A stretch of 63,187 nt of DNA from Methanosphaera stadtmanae (GTDB lineage: Archaea > Methanobacteriota > Methanobacteria > Methanobacteriales > Methanobacteriaceae): the NCBI GenBank assembly GCA_015062815.1, contig SUTP01000002.1, positions 3,618 to 66,804 on the forward strand, written 5' to 3'. Of this stretch, positions 52,958 through 63,187 are shown in pieces. The position numbers were made by a program, and so were the translations under genes. The notes under the pieces are model-generated. The model was not told where the DNA came from and searched no databases. It saw only the letters and a program-made list of their open reading frames with translations. Every line of letters begins with the position of its first letter. Position 1 is the first letter of the stretch.

Positions 52958-53296
52958 TTGAAAAAAACTAATAACAATAATAAAAAAGGTAAAAACAACA
53001 CCAATAATACTCAACCAACAGAGAACATACGTGTAAGATCACCTAGAAAAGGAGAAATACCTGGAATTGTAGAACAAATTTTAGGACATGGAAAACTAAA
53101 AGTTAGATGCAATGATAAAAATATAAGATTATGCCGAATTCCAGGTAAAATGAAAAAACGAATATGGATTCGTGAAGGTGATGTGGTTTTAGTAAAACCA
53201 TGGGATTTCCAAAGTAATGAAAAAGCAGATGTCATATGGAGATATACACGTACTGAAGCAAATTACCTTGAAAGAAGAGGTTTTCTTAAAATATAA
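52958..53296 (+). CDS. Translation initiation factor aIF1A (TTG start)
   Basis: GIVEQILGHGKLKVRCNDKNIRLCRIPGKMKKRIWIREGDVVLVKPWDFQ. Confidence 0.94.
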   Translation: MKKTNNNNKKGKNNTNNTQPTENIRVRSPRKGEIPGIVEQILGHGKLKVRCNDKNIRLCRIPGKMKKRIWIREGDVVLVKPWDFQSNEKADVIWRYTRTEANYLERRGFLKI

Positions 53297-53339
53297 AATC
53301 CAATAATTACATATATAATAGTAGCAAAAGGGGAATTAC

Positions 53340-54284
53340 ATGAACCTATTAGAGAAAAGTGAACCAATATTCATTTTTGTAGCTATTATATTTGGTTTAT
53401 TATTTAAGGATGTTGACATTCTAACTAACATAAGCCCCCATCTAATAAATATTTTTTTAGCTTTAATGCTTTTTGCTATTTTTTTAGATGTTCCACTAAA
53501 AGAGATTAAAGATAGTTTTAAAAATACTAAATTTACTACTACGAGTTTAGTAATCAATTTTATATGGACACCACTTTTTGGATACTTTTTAGGAGATTTA
53601 TTTTTAAATAGCAATATTAATTTATTCATAGGGTTCTTCATGTTAATTTTAACACCCTGTACTGATTGGTACTTATTATTTACAAAAATGGCTAAAGGAA
53701 ATGTTCCTTTAAGTTTATCCATATTACCACTTAATCTAATATTGCAGTTAATATTATTACCAGCATATTTGTTATTATTCTTCTCTAGCTCAAACACTAT
53801 TCAACTGGTTGATTTGATGGATAGTTTAATAACATTAGTAATTATTCCATTTATTACAGCACAGATAATTAAGTATATTATAAAAAATAAAAATGCAAAA
53901 AAAAAGATTATTTCTTTCTTTTCAAGTAGTCAAATAATATTTTTATGTATAGCTATATTTGGACTATTTAATACTGAAGCAAGTAGTTTATTTGAAAATT
54001 TAAATGCAATAGGATTCATATTAGTTCCTTTAATATTGTTTTTCACAATAAATTTTATATTAGATTATTTAGTTTCAAAAAAATTAGAATTTAATTATGA
54101 TAATTATGTTAGTTTAACATTGACAACACTTGCCCGTAATTCACCACTTGCTTTAGCAATTGCTATCCAATCATTTCCTAACAACCATTTGATCGCAATA
54201 GCACTAGTAATTGGACCTTTAATAGAATTACCTATATTGTATATTGTATCAAGAGTTTTATTAAATATAAAGAAAATATATTAA
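53340..54284 (+). CDS. ACR3/bile acid:Na+ symporter-like (BART superfamily) membrane transporter
   Basis: About 10 hydrophobic segments; FLALMLFAIFLDVPLKEI, LTPCTDWYLLFTKMAKGNVPLSLSILPLNL, LTTLARNSPLALAIAIQSFP. Confidence 0.8.
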   Translation: MNLLEKSEPIFIFVAIIFGLLFKDVDILTNISPHLINIFLALMLFAIFLDVPLKEIKDSFKNTKFTTTSLVINFIWTPLFGYFLGDLFLNSNINLFIGFFMLILTPCTDWYLLFTKMAKGNVPLSLSILPLNLILQLILLPAYLLLFFSSSNTIQLVDLMDSLITLVIIPFITAQIIKYIIKNKNAKKKIISFFSSSQIIFLCIAIFGLFNTEASSLFENLNAIGFILVPLILFFTINFILDYLVSKKLEFNYDNYVSLTLTTLARNSPLALAIAIQSFPNNHLIAIALVIGPLIELPILYIVSRVLLNIKKIY

Positions 54285-54285
54285 T

Positions 54286-55071
54286 GTGATTAAAATGAAC
54301 AAACACTATGATAATGCTGATAATCAAATGCGTAAACTTGAAGAAACTAAAAGAATTAAAAGTGTAGAAGACAAACAAGTTGCAAGTGAAGTATTTGATG
54401 ATAAAACATTACAATCTTTATATAAACTTGCTAAACAAGGATATATTAATAGTTTAAATGGAGTTATTAGTACAGGAAAGGAAGCTAATGTTTTTTTAGG
54501 AATTGATGATGATGGTGAAAATGTTGCTGTGAAAATTTATCGTATAGTTACTCTAGATTTTCGTAAAATTAAAGAATACATCGCTGGAGACCCTAGGTTT
54601 AAAAGTTTAGGAACAAATAAAAGACAATTAATATCTGCATGGACTCAAAAAGAATTTAAAAACCTTAGTAGATTATATAATATAGGAGCTAATGTTCCTG
54701 AACCATATACTACTCAAGATAATATTTTAGTAATGGAATATTTAGAATGCTCTGAAGAGGATTCAAGTGCAGCAACACCTCTCCATAAAGCAAGACTCAA
54801 TAATCCTGAAAAAGTATTTGAGGAAATTATTAATTTCATGGATATAAGTTATAATCAAGCAAATCTTGTTCACGGAGATTTATCAAGATATAATATACTT
54901 ATGTCATGTGGACATCCGTATGTTATTGATTTATCACAGGCAACACTTACAAGCCACCCTTTAAGCAGAGAATTATTAGAACGTGATATTAACAATATTG
55001 TTTATGATAGCAAAAAGTTTAATGTGAATTTAAATTTTGACTACATCAAAGAGAGAATTATTAAAGAATAA
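54286..55071 (+). CDS. RIO1-type serine protein kinase
   Basis: GVISTGKEANVFLGIDDDGENVAVKIYRI, LVHGDLSRYNILMSCGHPYVIDLSQAT. Confidence 0.95.
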   Translation: MIKMNKHYDNADNQMRKLEETKRIKSVEDKQVASEVFDDKTLQSLYKLAKQGYINSLNGVISTGKEANVFLGIDDDGENVAVKIYRIVTLDFRKIKEYIAGDPRFKSLGTNKRQLISAWTQKEFKNLSRLYNIGANVPEPYTTQDNILVMEYLECSEEDSSAATPLHKARLNNPEKVFEEIINFMDISYNQANLVHGDLSRYNILMSCGHPYVIDLSQATLTSHPLSRELLERDINNIVYDSKKFNVNLNFDYIKERIIKE

Positions 55072-55405
55072 AATTTATTTAATTGACTACAAAAAACATG
55101 TCCTTATTTTATATAATAAATAAAATACCAATAGTAATACCTATTCAAATAAATAGTTAAATGTTGAAACCATTTCTTAAATAAATGAATAATAATTATT
55201 AAATACTATGTTTAAAAAAGATAATAGTAAGAACAATAATAAAAAATATTTAACACCAACAAATTAATCTTATGCATACTATTTATTAAGATTAAATAAA
55301 TTAAAAGTTATATCTCTTATTTATCATATTAATAGTTCAAATTCAATCCAATTAAAGAACAAATATTACTTAAATAAGAATTAATAAAAAATTAGGAGCT
55401 TTATT

Positions 55406-56116
55406 ATGGATAATGTAGAATATCTAAAAATACCAAAAGATAGAGTAGGAGTAGCCATAGGTAAAAATGGGAAAATAAAACACCAATTAGAAATCATTAC
55501 AAGAACTGAATTAAAAATAGATAGTGAGACAGGTAATATATCTATAAGCTCAACTGATGAAACCGAAGATCCATTAGCAATTTGGAAAGCAAGATACATG
55601 TTAAAAGCTATTGGAAGAGGTTTTAATCCAGATATTGCATTAACTCTTGATAATGATGATTTAATATTAGAAATTATCAACTTACAAGATTATGTTGGAA
55701 AATCTAAAAAAGCTTTAGTCAGACAAAAAGGAAGAATTATAGGTAAAGGTGGAAGAACCAGACAAATTATTCATGATATGCTTGATATTGAAATAAGTAT
55801 TTATGGTAAAACTGTCTCTTTAATTGGAAAAATGGAAAATATCCAAATGGCTAGAGAAGCTATTGAAATGATACTTGATGGGTCTAGACAAAAAACAGTT
55901 TATGCCTACCTTGAACAGATGCAGGATAAACTCAAAAGAGAAGAATTTGATGAAATGGTTCATGGTAAACCAGACATGAAAAAATTCTTAAGGGAAGATT
56001 TAGATACTGATGAAGACTTTATTGATGCAGAAGAAGATTATAATCAAGAAGCTATTGATAAAGAAGAATCAGAAGAAGAAAAAGAAGATATGGCTTTAGA
56101 AGTTGAAACAATATAA
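55406..56116 (+). CDS. KH-domain protein (Dim2/Pno1-like)
   Basis: [68 protein letters not shown]. Confidence 0.92.
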   Translation: MDNVEYLKIPKDRVGVAIGKNGKIKHQLEIITRTELKIDSETGNISISSTDETEDPLAIWKARYMLKAIGRGFNPDIALTLDNDDLILEIINLQDYVGKSKKALVRQKGRIIGKGGRTRQIIHDMLDIEISIYGKTVSLIGKMENIQMAREAIEMILDGSRQKTVYAYLEQMQDKLKREEFDEMVHGKPDMKKFLREDLDTDEDFIDAEEDYNQEAIDKEESEEEKEDMALEVETI

Positions 56117-56515
56117 TATCAACCACTTTAACCTCCTTTTTAATACATATCTAATTTTACAATTATAATAATTAAAATTTAAATGATAGTAATATACTTA
56201 TTCAAATATTATATTCAAAATAGAGTACTTATCAGGACCCCCCTTAACTTTACAAAAAAAATTCTTATAGGGTATATAGAATGTTTTATATTATATGTTT
56301 TACATACAATATAGTATGAAATAAAACTGTGTTTTTTACTATGTCATGTATATGAATTATAAAAAAATACTTAAATTAAACTATAATTACCTTATGCTTA
56401 ATGATAAAATTAAGAAAAAACTAGTTTTAAAAACTATTAATTAATACTAAAGAAAACTAAAAGTAATAAGGATTATACATTATTTAAACAGTAGAATAAT
56501 TGGAGGTATGAAACA

Positions 56516-58180
56516 TTGGAACGTGATACATCAGAACTATTTGAAGAATTTAAAGAATTAACAGCATCAGAATTTTTCAGACGTAATAAACAAATGTTAG
56601 GTTTTTCTGGAAAAATAAGATCATTAACAATCGTATTTCACGAACTTATAACAAACAGTCTTGATGCATGTGAAGAAGCAGGAATATTACCTGAAATAAC
56701 CATTGAATTAAAAAAATTAGGTAAAGAACATTATTTACTTAAACACGCAGATAATGGACCAGGTATTCCTGAAAATTATATAACAAAAGTATATTGTCAA
56801 ATGTTTGCAGGAAGTAAATTTAGAAATATTCAATCAAGAGGACAACAAGGTCTTGGATGTAGTGGATGTGTACTTCTTTCACAGATGACAACAGGACAAC
56901 CAGTAAAAGTTAGATCAAGATATAAAGACGGCGAAACATTGAAAGGAGTTGAAATGACTCTAAAATTAGATGTTAAAAATAACACAGGTATAATACTAAA
57001 TAAAAAAGAATTTGAAACTGATAGAACTGGTTCAGGTATAGAAATTGAATTTAAAGATGTATCTTATTCCATGAGTGAACAAGGTGCATATGAATATATC
57101 AGAAGAACTGTTATAGGAAATCCTCATGCTAAAATTATATTTAAAGATCCTACAGGAAACAAATACACATTTGAAAGAGCAACTGACCAAATACCACCTC
57201 TTCCAAAAGAAGTATTACCACATCCAAAAGGAGTTACAGCAGACGACATAATAAATTTATGTAGAACCTCCAATAAAAAAAGATTCAAAAATTTATTAAT
57301 GGATTCATTATCACGTGTTTCATCATCCAAAGTACAAGAAGTAGAAGATGCTACTGGTATTGACATGAAAAAAAGACCAAAAAGCATAACTTGGAAAGAA
57401 GCAGAAGCTGTTGTTAAACAGTTTGATCAAATGAAATTTATGGCTCCCCCAACAAATGGATTAAAACCAATTGGAGATGAACAAATAGAAAAAGGTATTA
57501 ATGAAATATTGTTACCTGAATTTTCAACTGCAATTACACGTAAACCTCAAGCATACCGTGGAGGAGTATCATTTATTATTGAAGCCGGAATCGCTTACGG
57601 TGGAAATGCAGGTAGACTCGTTGGAAATCAGAGAAAAGCAGAAATAATGAGATTTGCTAATCGTGTACCTTTAACATTTGATCAAGGTAGTTGTGCAATA
57701 ACAGAAGCTCTTAAAAGTATTGATTGGAGACGATACGGTGTTAGAGATTTAGATAATGCTCCAATATCAGTATTTGTAAATATTATTTCAACAAACGTTC
57801 CTTATCTTTCAACAGGAAAACAAAGTGTAGCTCCAGAACCAGAAATTGTTAAAGAAATTAGACAAGCTACTATGAAAATAGCACGTAGATTAGAAAAATA
57901 CATTAGAACCAAACGAGCAGCTAAAAATGAGGAAATGAGGGCAAAAATATTTGAAGATTTAGTTCCAGTAGTAATAAAACAATCCGCAATTTTAGCTGAA
58001 AAAGATGTTCCCGAATATGATAAAATCATGGATGAAGTTACACACAAAGCTAAAATTATGGATATGAAAAATCGTCTTAAACAACCAGAAATTGAACCTA
58101 TGCAAGTTAAAATGGAACAAGCAAACAGATTCAAAGCAGAACCTATTCGTAACGATGAAGAAGAAGTTGATGAAGAATAA
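56516..58180 (+). CDS. top6B: DNA topoisomerase VI subunit B (TTG start)
   Basis: [70 protein letters not shown]. Confidence 0.96.
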   Translation: MERDTSELFEEFKELTASEFFRRNKQMLGFSGKIRSLTIVFHELITNSLDACEEAGILPEITIELKKLGKEHYLLKHADNGPGIPENYITKVYCQMFAGSKFRNIQSRGQQGLGCSGCVLLSQMTTGQPVKVRSRYKDGETLKGVEMTLKLDVKNNTGIILNKKEFETDRTGSGIEIEFKDVSYSMSEQGAYEYIRRTVIGNPHAKIIFKDPTGNKYTFERATDQIPPLPKEVLPHPKGVTADDIINLCRTSNKKRFKNLLMDSLSRVSSSKVQEVEDATGIDMKKRPKSITWKEAEAVVKQFDQMKFMAPPTNGLKPIGDEQIEKGINEILLPEFSTAITRKPQAYRGGVSFIIEAGIAYGGNAGRLVGNQRKAEIMRFANRVPLTFDQGSCAITEALKSIDWRRYGVRDLDNAPISVFVNIISTNVPYLSTGKQSVAPEPEIVKEIRQATMKIARRLEKYIRTKRAAKNEEMRAKIFEDLVPVVIKQSAILAEKDVPEYDKIMDEVTHKAKIMDMKNRLKQPEIEPMQVKMEQANRFKAEPIRNDEEEVDEE

Positions 58181-58198
58181 TTTTTAAGAGGATACAAA

Positions 58199-59272
58199 AT
58201 GATAGATAGAAAACAATTAGCATTAAATAAACTTCGAGGTCTTGGAGACGAAGTACTTGAACCATTACTCCAAGAAGAAGTTCCTAACATTAAAATTCCA
58301 TCAAGAGGAACTGGAAATATTATTTATAACGAAGACAAAAGATATTTTGAACTTGGTGAACGTAAAGGAACAAGATCCCTAGGTAATGTAAAACAAATTA
58401 AAAAAATGGCACAGATGATGTGTGTAGGTAATTTCTGTAAAGAATTAGTTAACATCCAAAAAACAGCTACTATGAGGGAAATGTATTATGTATCTGAAGG
58501 ATGGGATGTTGGATTTGATAACCAGCAGGAATCAAACAACATTACTGAAGATATTGAAGTAACATTAGGTATTTCACGAGAAGATTTAGGTCTTCTTCCA
58601 GAAGAAGATGGTGCAGCAGTATATGGAGATATAACTCTCCGTGATGAAGATGTTGAATTCAATGCACTTAGACTTGGAAAATCAGGATACACCATACCAC
58701 CTACAGTAGATGATGTTGAAATTGTAGGCCATGATGTAGATAGAATTATATGTGTGGAAACAATGGGGTTATACCACCGATTAGTACAAGAACATGCTTA
58801 TGAAAAATTCAATACATTAATTGTAGGATTAAAAGGACAAGCGGCACGTGCAACACGTAGATTTATCAGACGTGCTAGTGATGAATTAAAAGTTCCAGTA
58901 TACATTTGTAACGATGGAGACCCATGGGGATTTCACATCGCCATGGTAATTATCTCTGGAAGTGCTAAATTAGCTCATGTAAATCATGATTTAGCAACAC
59001 CTGATGCAAAATTCCTTGGTGTGACTGCATCTGATATTATTAATTATGATCTTCCTACTGATAAATTAAAAGATATAGATGTTTCACGTCTAAAAGAATT
59101 ATCTGGAGACCCAAGATACCGAGGAAAATTCTGGCAAACAGAAATTAAGAAAATGCTTAAACTTGGTAAAAAAGCAGAACAGCAATCTTTCTCCAAATAT
59201 GGTTTAGAATATATTGTAGATACTTATCTCCCTAATAAAATAAATGCTATTGAAGGAGAAAATACATTATAA
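58199..59272 (+). CDS. top6A: DNA topoisomerase VI subunit A
   Basis: [16 protein letters not shown] (catalytic Tyr region), [26 protein letters not shown]. Confidence 0.96.
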   Translation: MIDRKQLALNKLRGLGDEVLEPLLQEEVPNIKIPSRGTGNIIYNEDKRYFELGERKGTRSLGNVKQIKKMAQMMCVGNFCKELVNIQKTATMREMYYVSEGWDVGFDNQQESNNITEDIEVTLGISREDLGLLPEEDGAAVYGDITLRDEDVEFNALRLGKSGYTIPPTVDDVEIVGHDVDRIICVETMGLYHRLVQEHAYEKFNTLIVGLKGQAARATRRFIRRASDELKVPVYICNDGDPWGFHIAMVIISGSAKLAHVNHDLATPDAKFLGVTASDIINYDLPTDKLKDIDVSRLKELSGDPRYRGKFWQTEIKKMLKLGKKAEQQSFSKYGLEYIVDTYLPNKINAIEGENTL

Positions 59273-59291
59273 TATTTAAGGATTTGGTAAC

Positions 59292-59666
59292 ATAAATATT
59301 AAAAACATATTTAGTGGTAAATGTATATTACTAGGAGTTCTATTAATTATAATTTGTTCGATTATAGCTGGAGATTCTGGTAGTATTTTACCTTATTTAT
59401 TTTTTATAGGAATATTAATAGGTATCATAAAAAATGAAACTAAAACTCAAGCTCTATTATCTACTTTAATTACAGTAATCATAGGCTCATTAATATCAAC
59501 TATAATCTCCATAATCATATCATATTATGATGATGGTGGTTTATATACCATTTTTTTAATACAGTCAGTACAAATAATGATAATATTTTACGTTTTCATT
59601 ACATTAGTGGGCGGAGCTTTAGGTTATTATATAGCTGAAGAACTTAAAATAAAAAACAATGGATGA
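59292..59666 (+). CDS. Small integral membrane protein (DUF5518-like), apparent non-canonical ATA start
   Basis: Hand translation INIKNIFSGKCILLGVLLIIICSIIAGDSGSILPYLFFIGILIGIIKNETKTQALLSTLITVIIGSLISTI...LVGGALGYYIAEELKIKNNG*; upstream AAGGA. Confidence 0.6.
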   Translation: MNIKNIFSGKCILLGVLLIIICSIIAGDSGSILPYLFFIGILIGIIKNETKTQALLSTLITVIIGSLISTIISIIISYYDDGGLYTIFLIQSVQIMIIFYVFITLVGGALGYYIAEELKIKNNG

Positions 59667-59677
59667 AGGTGAAAAAT

Positions 59678-60046
59678 ATGGATTTAAATAAAATTACCAA
59701 AGGAAAATCTATACCATTAGGAATTATCATAATAATAATCACTTACTTAATTAGTGGATTAAGTACAAGTGTAGCACCATTTATATTATTTACAGGAATA
59801 CTTATTGGATTAATGAATAGTGATGATATTAAAGAAGCAGCAGTTGCAAGTTTTTTAGCCTCTTTAATAGCATCAGTAATTGTTATTATAATTTCATTAA
59901 GTATTATGACCATGTCTTATGGTATGGCATATGTAGCATACTTTGCTAGTCCTTATATACTCTATGGCATTATGTACGTTATTGCTGGAGTAATTGGTGG
60001 AATAATTGGATATTACATTAGTAATGAAATTAATTTATATGATTAA
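59678..60046 (+). CDS. Small integral membrane protein (DUF5518-like), paralogue of preceding frame
   Basis: MDLNKITKGKSIPLGIIIIIITYLISGLS...FILFTGILIGLMNSDDIKEAAVASFLASLIASVIVI...VIGGIIGYYISNEI; better RBS (AAGGTGA) before ATG 59678 than 59663. Confidence 0.75.
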   Translation: MDLNKITKGKSIPLGIIIIIITYLISGLSTSVAPFILFTGILIGLMNSDDIKEAAVASFLASLIASVIVIIISLSIMTMSYGMAYVAYFASPYILYGIMYVIAGVIGGIIGYYISNEINLYD

Positions 60047-60259
60047 TTTCATTTTTTATTTTAAAAAACGACTCTCCCCACCCATTCATAAAACTAATTT
60101 TATAATTTTTTTAATGAAAAACAATTCTTATTATCAAATCTTAAATAACTATAAATAAATTTATTAGCTTATATAATATTATAAATTAAGGATTAAATGT
60201 TTTAAATAAAGTCCTTATAAAAACCTAAAAAATCATCAGATTAGTTTAAAGGTGTAATT

Positions 60260-61273
60260 ATGAAGAATATTGGAATTAATGGATATGGAACCATAGGTAA
60301 AAGAGTAGCAGATGCAGTATCATGTCAAGATGATATGAAAATCGTCGGAGTTACTAAAAGATCACCTGATTTTGAAGCAATGACTGCTGTAGAAAAAGGA
60401 TATGACTTATATATTAGTGCCCCAGAAAGAGAAAGCCAATTTGAAGAAGCCGGTATTAAAGTAACAGGAACTGCTGACGAATTATTTGAAAAATTAGATG
60501 TCGTTGTAGATTGTACACCTGGAGGTATAGGTGCTAAAAATAAAACTGATATCTATGAAAAAATTGGATTAAAAGCTATTTTTGAAGGTGGAGAAGACCA
60601 TGATGCTATTGGTTGCTCATTCAATGCAGAAAGTAACTATGAAGAAAACTTAGGTAAAGATTATACTCGTGTAGTATCATGTAACACCACTGGTTTATGT
60701 CGTACTCTTAAACCTATCTATGACCTTGCAGGCATAAAAAAAGTTAGAGCTGTAATGGTAAGACGTGGAGCAGACCCTGGTGAAGTCAAAAAAGGACCTA
60801 TAAATGGTATAGTACCTTCAACTGAAGTTCCATCACACCACGGACCTGATGTACAAACAATTATCAAAGATATAAATGTTATCTCCATGGCCGAACTTGT
60901 ACCGACAACACTTATGCATATGCATAATGTAATGGTTGAACTTGAAAATAACATAAGTACAGATGATGTGCTTGATGCATTTGAAAATGCATACAGAGTT
61001 ATAAAAATTAAAAAAAGTCTTGGAATTGATTCAACTGCAGCAATTATGGAATATGCAAAAGAACTTGATCGTTCAAGAGGAAATATGTACGAAATACCCG
61101 TTTGGGAAGAATCAGTTAATGTACAAGATGGAGAATTATATTATATGCAAGCAGTTCACCAAGAATCTGATGTTGTACCAGAAAATGTGGATGCAATCAG
61201 AGCACTGCTTGAATTAGAAGAAGATTATGAAAAATCTATTCTTAAAACTAATAAAGCTATGGGTATAATATAA
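60260..61273 (+). CDS. gap: Archaeal glyceraldehyde-3-phosphate dehydrogenase
   Basis: [68 protein letters not shown]. Confidence 0.96.
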   Translation: MKNIGINGYGTIGKRVADAVSCQDDMKIVGVTKRSPDFEAMTAVEKGYDLYISAPERESQFEEAGIKVTGTADELFEKLDVVVDCTPGGIGAKNKTDIYEKIGLKAIFEGGEDHDAIGCSFNAESNYEENLGKDYTRVVSCNTTGLCRTLKPIYDLAGIKKVRAVMVRRGADPGEVKKGPINGIVPSTEVPSHHGPDVQTIIKDINVISMAELVPTTLMHMHNVMVELENNISTDDVLDAFENAYRVIKIKKSLGIDSTAAIMEYAKELDRSRGNMYEIPVWEESVNVQDGELYYMQAVHQESDVVPENVDAIRALLELEEDYEKSILKTNKAMGII

Positions 61274-61482
61274 ATTCCCAATATTCTCCTCCCTTTTACT
61301 TGACTATTTCTTCCATTTTTTAATACACACAATAATACACGGATTATATATTAAATATTTTATTTTTAATTTTTAAAAAATAAAATAGTTATAGTATGAA
61401 TTAGAAAAATAGTAAATATTTATCAATCAATAATTTACAAATCATTATAATTAATTACAAGAAAATAAATTAAGGTGATAAA

Positions 61483-62706
61483 ATGTATTCACAAAGAGTA
61501 AAACTATCTGGTCATATCATTGATTCGTTCACCTTACCAAGAACACTTGATGAAATAATGGATCAGGGTGGTGACCTCGAGTTTGAAGAGATGAAAGTTG
61601 GAAAACATAAAACAGACCCAAGTAGTGCGATAATACGTATAACTACTGAAGATGAAATTACATTAAATAGAATTTTAGATAATATTCAAGAATATGGTGC
61701 AAACATACTTGATGAAGAAGAAGTTGTATTAAAAGAGTCTCAAAAAGATAAAACAGTTCCAGAAAATTTTTATTCAACAACCAACTATGACACTAGCATC
61801 AAATTTGATGGAGAATGGATACCTATAGAAAATATTGAAATGGATTGTGTTCTAACAGTGGACACTGAAAACAAAAAAGCTATGTGTAAACCTTTAAATA
61901 ATATTAAAAAAGGTGAAAAAATAGTAGTAGGTGGCCAAGGTGTTAAAGTTCGTCCACTCGAGAGAGTTAGAGGAAAAAATATTTTTGAATTTATGAACAG
62001 CGAAGCTTCATCAGAAAAACCTACACAAAGTATAATACATAAAGTAGCTACTCAAATGTTGGAAACTAAAGCAAAAGGTGGAAAAGTTTTAGTTGTTGGT
62101 GGACCTGCTGTAATTCATACAGGTTGTTCAGAAGTTCTTGCTTCTTTAATCAGAGAAGGATATGTGAATAAATTATATGCTGGAAATGCACTTGCTACAC
62201 ATGATATTGAAAATGCACTATTAGGAACATCACTTGGAGTAAACATGGATGATGGTTCACTTGTAGTAAGTGGACATAAACACCATCTTATGGCAATTAA
62301 CACAATAAATAAAGCAGGAAGTATAAAAGATGCTGTAGAACAAGGTGTTTTAACAAAAGGTATAATGTATGAATGTGTCAAAAATGAGGTACCTTACGTT
62401 CTTGCCGGAAGTATTAGGGATGATGGACCACTTCCTGATGTAATTACAGATTCACAAATCGCCCAACAAAAAATGAGGGAAGGCTTGGAAGATGTGGATA
62501 TGGTTATTATGATTGCAACATTACTTCACAGTGTTGCTACCGGTAACCTTATGCCTGCAAGAATTAAAAGTGTATGTGTAGATATGAGCCCAGCATCAGT
62601 TACAAAACTTTCAGACCGTGGAAGTGCACAAGTAATTAGTATTGTAACAGATATTGGATCATTTTTACCTATGCTTAGAGAAGAACTAGCAAGATTAGAA
62701 GAATAA
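61483..62706 (+). CDS. TIGR00300/LOR-SDH family protein (archaeal ornithine cyclodeaminase-type)
   Basis: [97 protein letters not shown]. Confidence 0.85.
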   Translation: MYSQRVKLSGHIIDSFTLPRTLDEIMDQGGDLEFEEMKVGKHKTDPSSAIIRITTEDEITLNRILDNIQEYGANILDEEEVVLKESQKDKTVPENFYSTTNYDTSIKFDGEWIPIENIEMDCVLTVDTENKKAMCKPLNNIKKGEKIVVGGQGVKVRPLERVRGKNIFEFMNSEASSEKPTQSIIHKVATQMLETKAKGGKVLVVGGPAVIHTGCSEVLASLIREGYVNKLYAGNALATHDIENALLGTSLGVNMDDGSLVVSGHKHHLMAINTINKAGSIKDAVEQGVLTKGIMYECVKNEVPYVLAGSIRDDGPLPDVITDSQIAQQKMREGLEDVDMVIMIATLLHSVATGNLMPARIKSVCVDMSPASVTKLSDRGSAQVISIVTDIGSFLPMLREELARLEE

Positions 62707-62741
62707 TCTTTTAATCTTTTACAATTTTTAGGAAATAAAAT

Positions 62742-63187
62742 ATGGATATAATAACTTTTTTAATGTTAATTATAGGATTTGTATTTTTAATCAAAGGAGC
62801 AGACTTTTTTGTAGAAGGAGCAAGCGATTTAGCTAAAAAATTAAAAATACCTTCAATGATTATCGGTTTAACTATTGTAGCCTTTGGTACAAGTATTCCA
62901 GAATTAACTGTATCAGTGACTTCTGCATTAACTCATAGTAATGCTATAGCTGTAAGTAATGTTGTAGGAAGTAATATTTTTAATATGCTTGCAGTAATAG
63001 GTATAACTGCTATTCTTTATAAAATTGATATTAAAGAAAATGTTTTAAAACAAGATTTACCGTTACTTCTTATTTCAAGTATTTTATTACTATTATTCAT
63101 ATATACAGGAGATATTATCAGTAGAATTGAAGGTATAATCTTTTTAATAATTATAATAATATATGTGTTATTTTTAATAAAAAGATC
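62742..63187 (+). CDS. CaxA/K+-dependent Na+/Ca2+ exchanger family (partial at window end)
   Basis: Hand translation MDIITFLMLIIGFVFLIKGADFFVEGASDLAKKLKIPSMIIGLTIVAFGTSIPELTVSVTSALTHSNAIAVSNVVGSNIFNMLAVIG (alpha-repeat motif GTSIPEL, GSNIFN). Confidence 0.92.
   Translation, partial: MDIITFLMLIIGFVFLIKGADFFVEGASDLAKKLKIPSMIIGLTIVAFGTSIPELTVSVTSALTHSNAIAVSNVVGSNIFNMLAVIGITAILYKIDIKENVLKQDLPLLLISSILLLLFIYTGDIISRIEGIIFLIIIIIYVLFLIKR

Noticed and set aside
55202-55270. 19-codon ORF MFKKDNSKNNNKKYLTPTN
   Set aside because: No ribosome-binding site and low-complexity; indistinguishable from chance in AT-rich intergenic DNA.
56117-56515. 400-bp AT-rich gap upstream of top6B with ATGTTTTA-type repetition
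   Set aside because: Short imperfect A/T repetition is expected at this composition; no clear stem or ORF found.
57802-58290. 162-aa minus ORF over top6B/top6A junction
   Set aside because: Antisense shadow; both strands cannot be supported and Top6 genes are unambiguous.

Overview
This 63 kb window is AT-rich archaeal chromosome from a methanogen. Gene content (F420-reducing hydrogenase, F430 synthetase-type Mur ligase, GGGP synthase, Top6A/B, KEOPS Cgi121, ribosomal S3Ae and L40e, aIF1A, pyruvoyl arginine decarboxylase) fits Methanobacteriales, probably a Methanosphaera-like genome; the taxon is inference. Most of it is compactly packed core metabolism and information processing. I recognised no rRNA, tRNA, CRISPR array or intact IS element. 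The less ordinary material is: (i) a five-repeat 330-aa protein at 24294-25286 of unknown function, preceded by a GC-rich, strongly palindromic intergenic island; (ii) a 630-bp intergenic region (30924-31555) with two operator-like palindromes beside TATA boxes but no downstream ORF, pointing antisense into an unlisted 24-aa hydrophobic peptide ORF with a perfect Shine-Dalgarno; (iii) a 124-codon membrane-protein frame (59292-59666) with no ATG/GTG/TTG start, apparently starting at ATA; (iv) a protein at 11651-12514 that reads like a divergent, catalytically degenerate archaeo-eukaryotic primase domain; (v) an ArsR-type regulator with a perfect 8-6-8 palindrome over its promoter, directly upstream of a bacterial-type LonA protease; (vi) an ASCH-TPR fusion and a zinc-finger-less NreA homologue with a C-terminal PIP box. 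All family assignments come from reading the sequences by eye; no searches were run.
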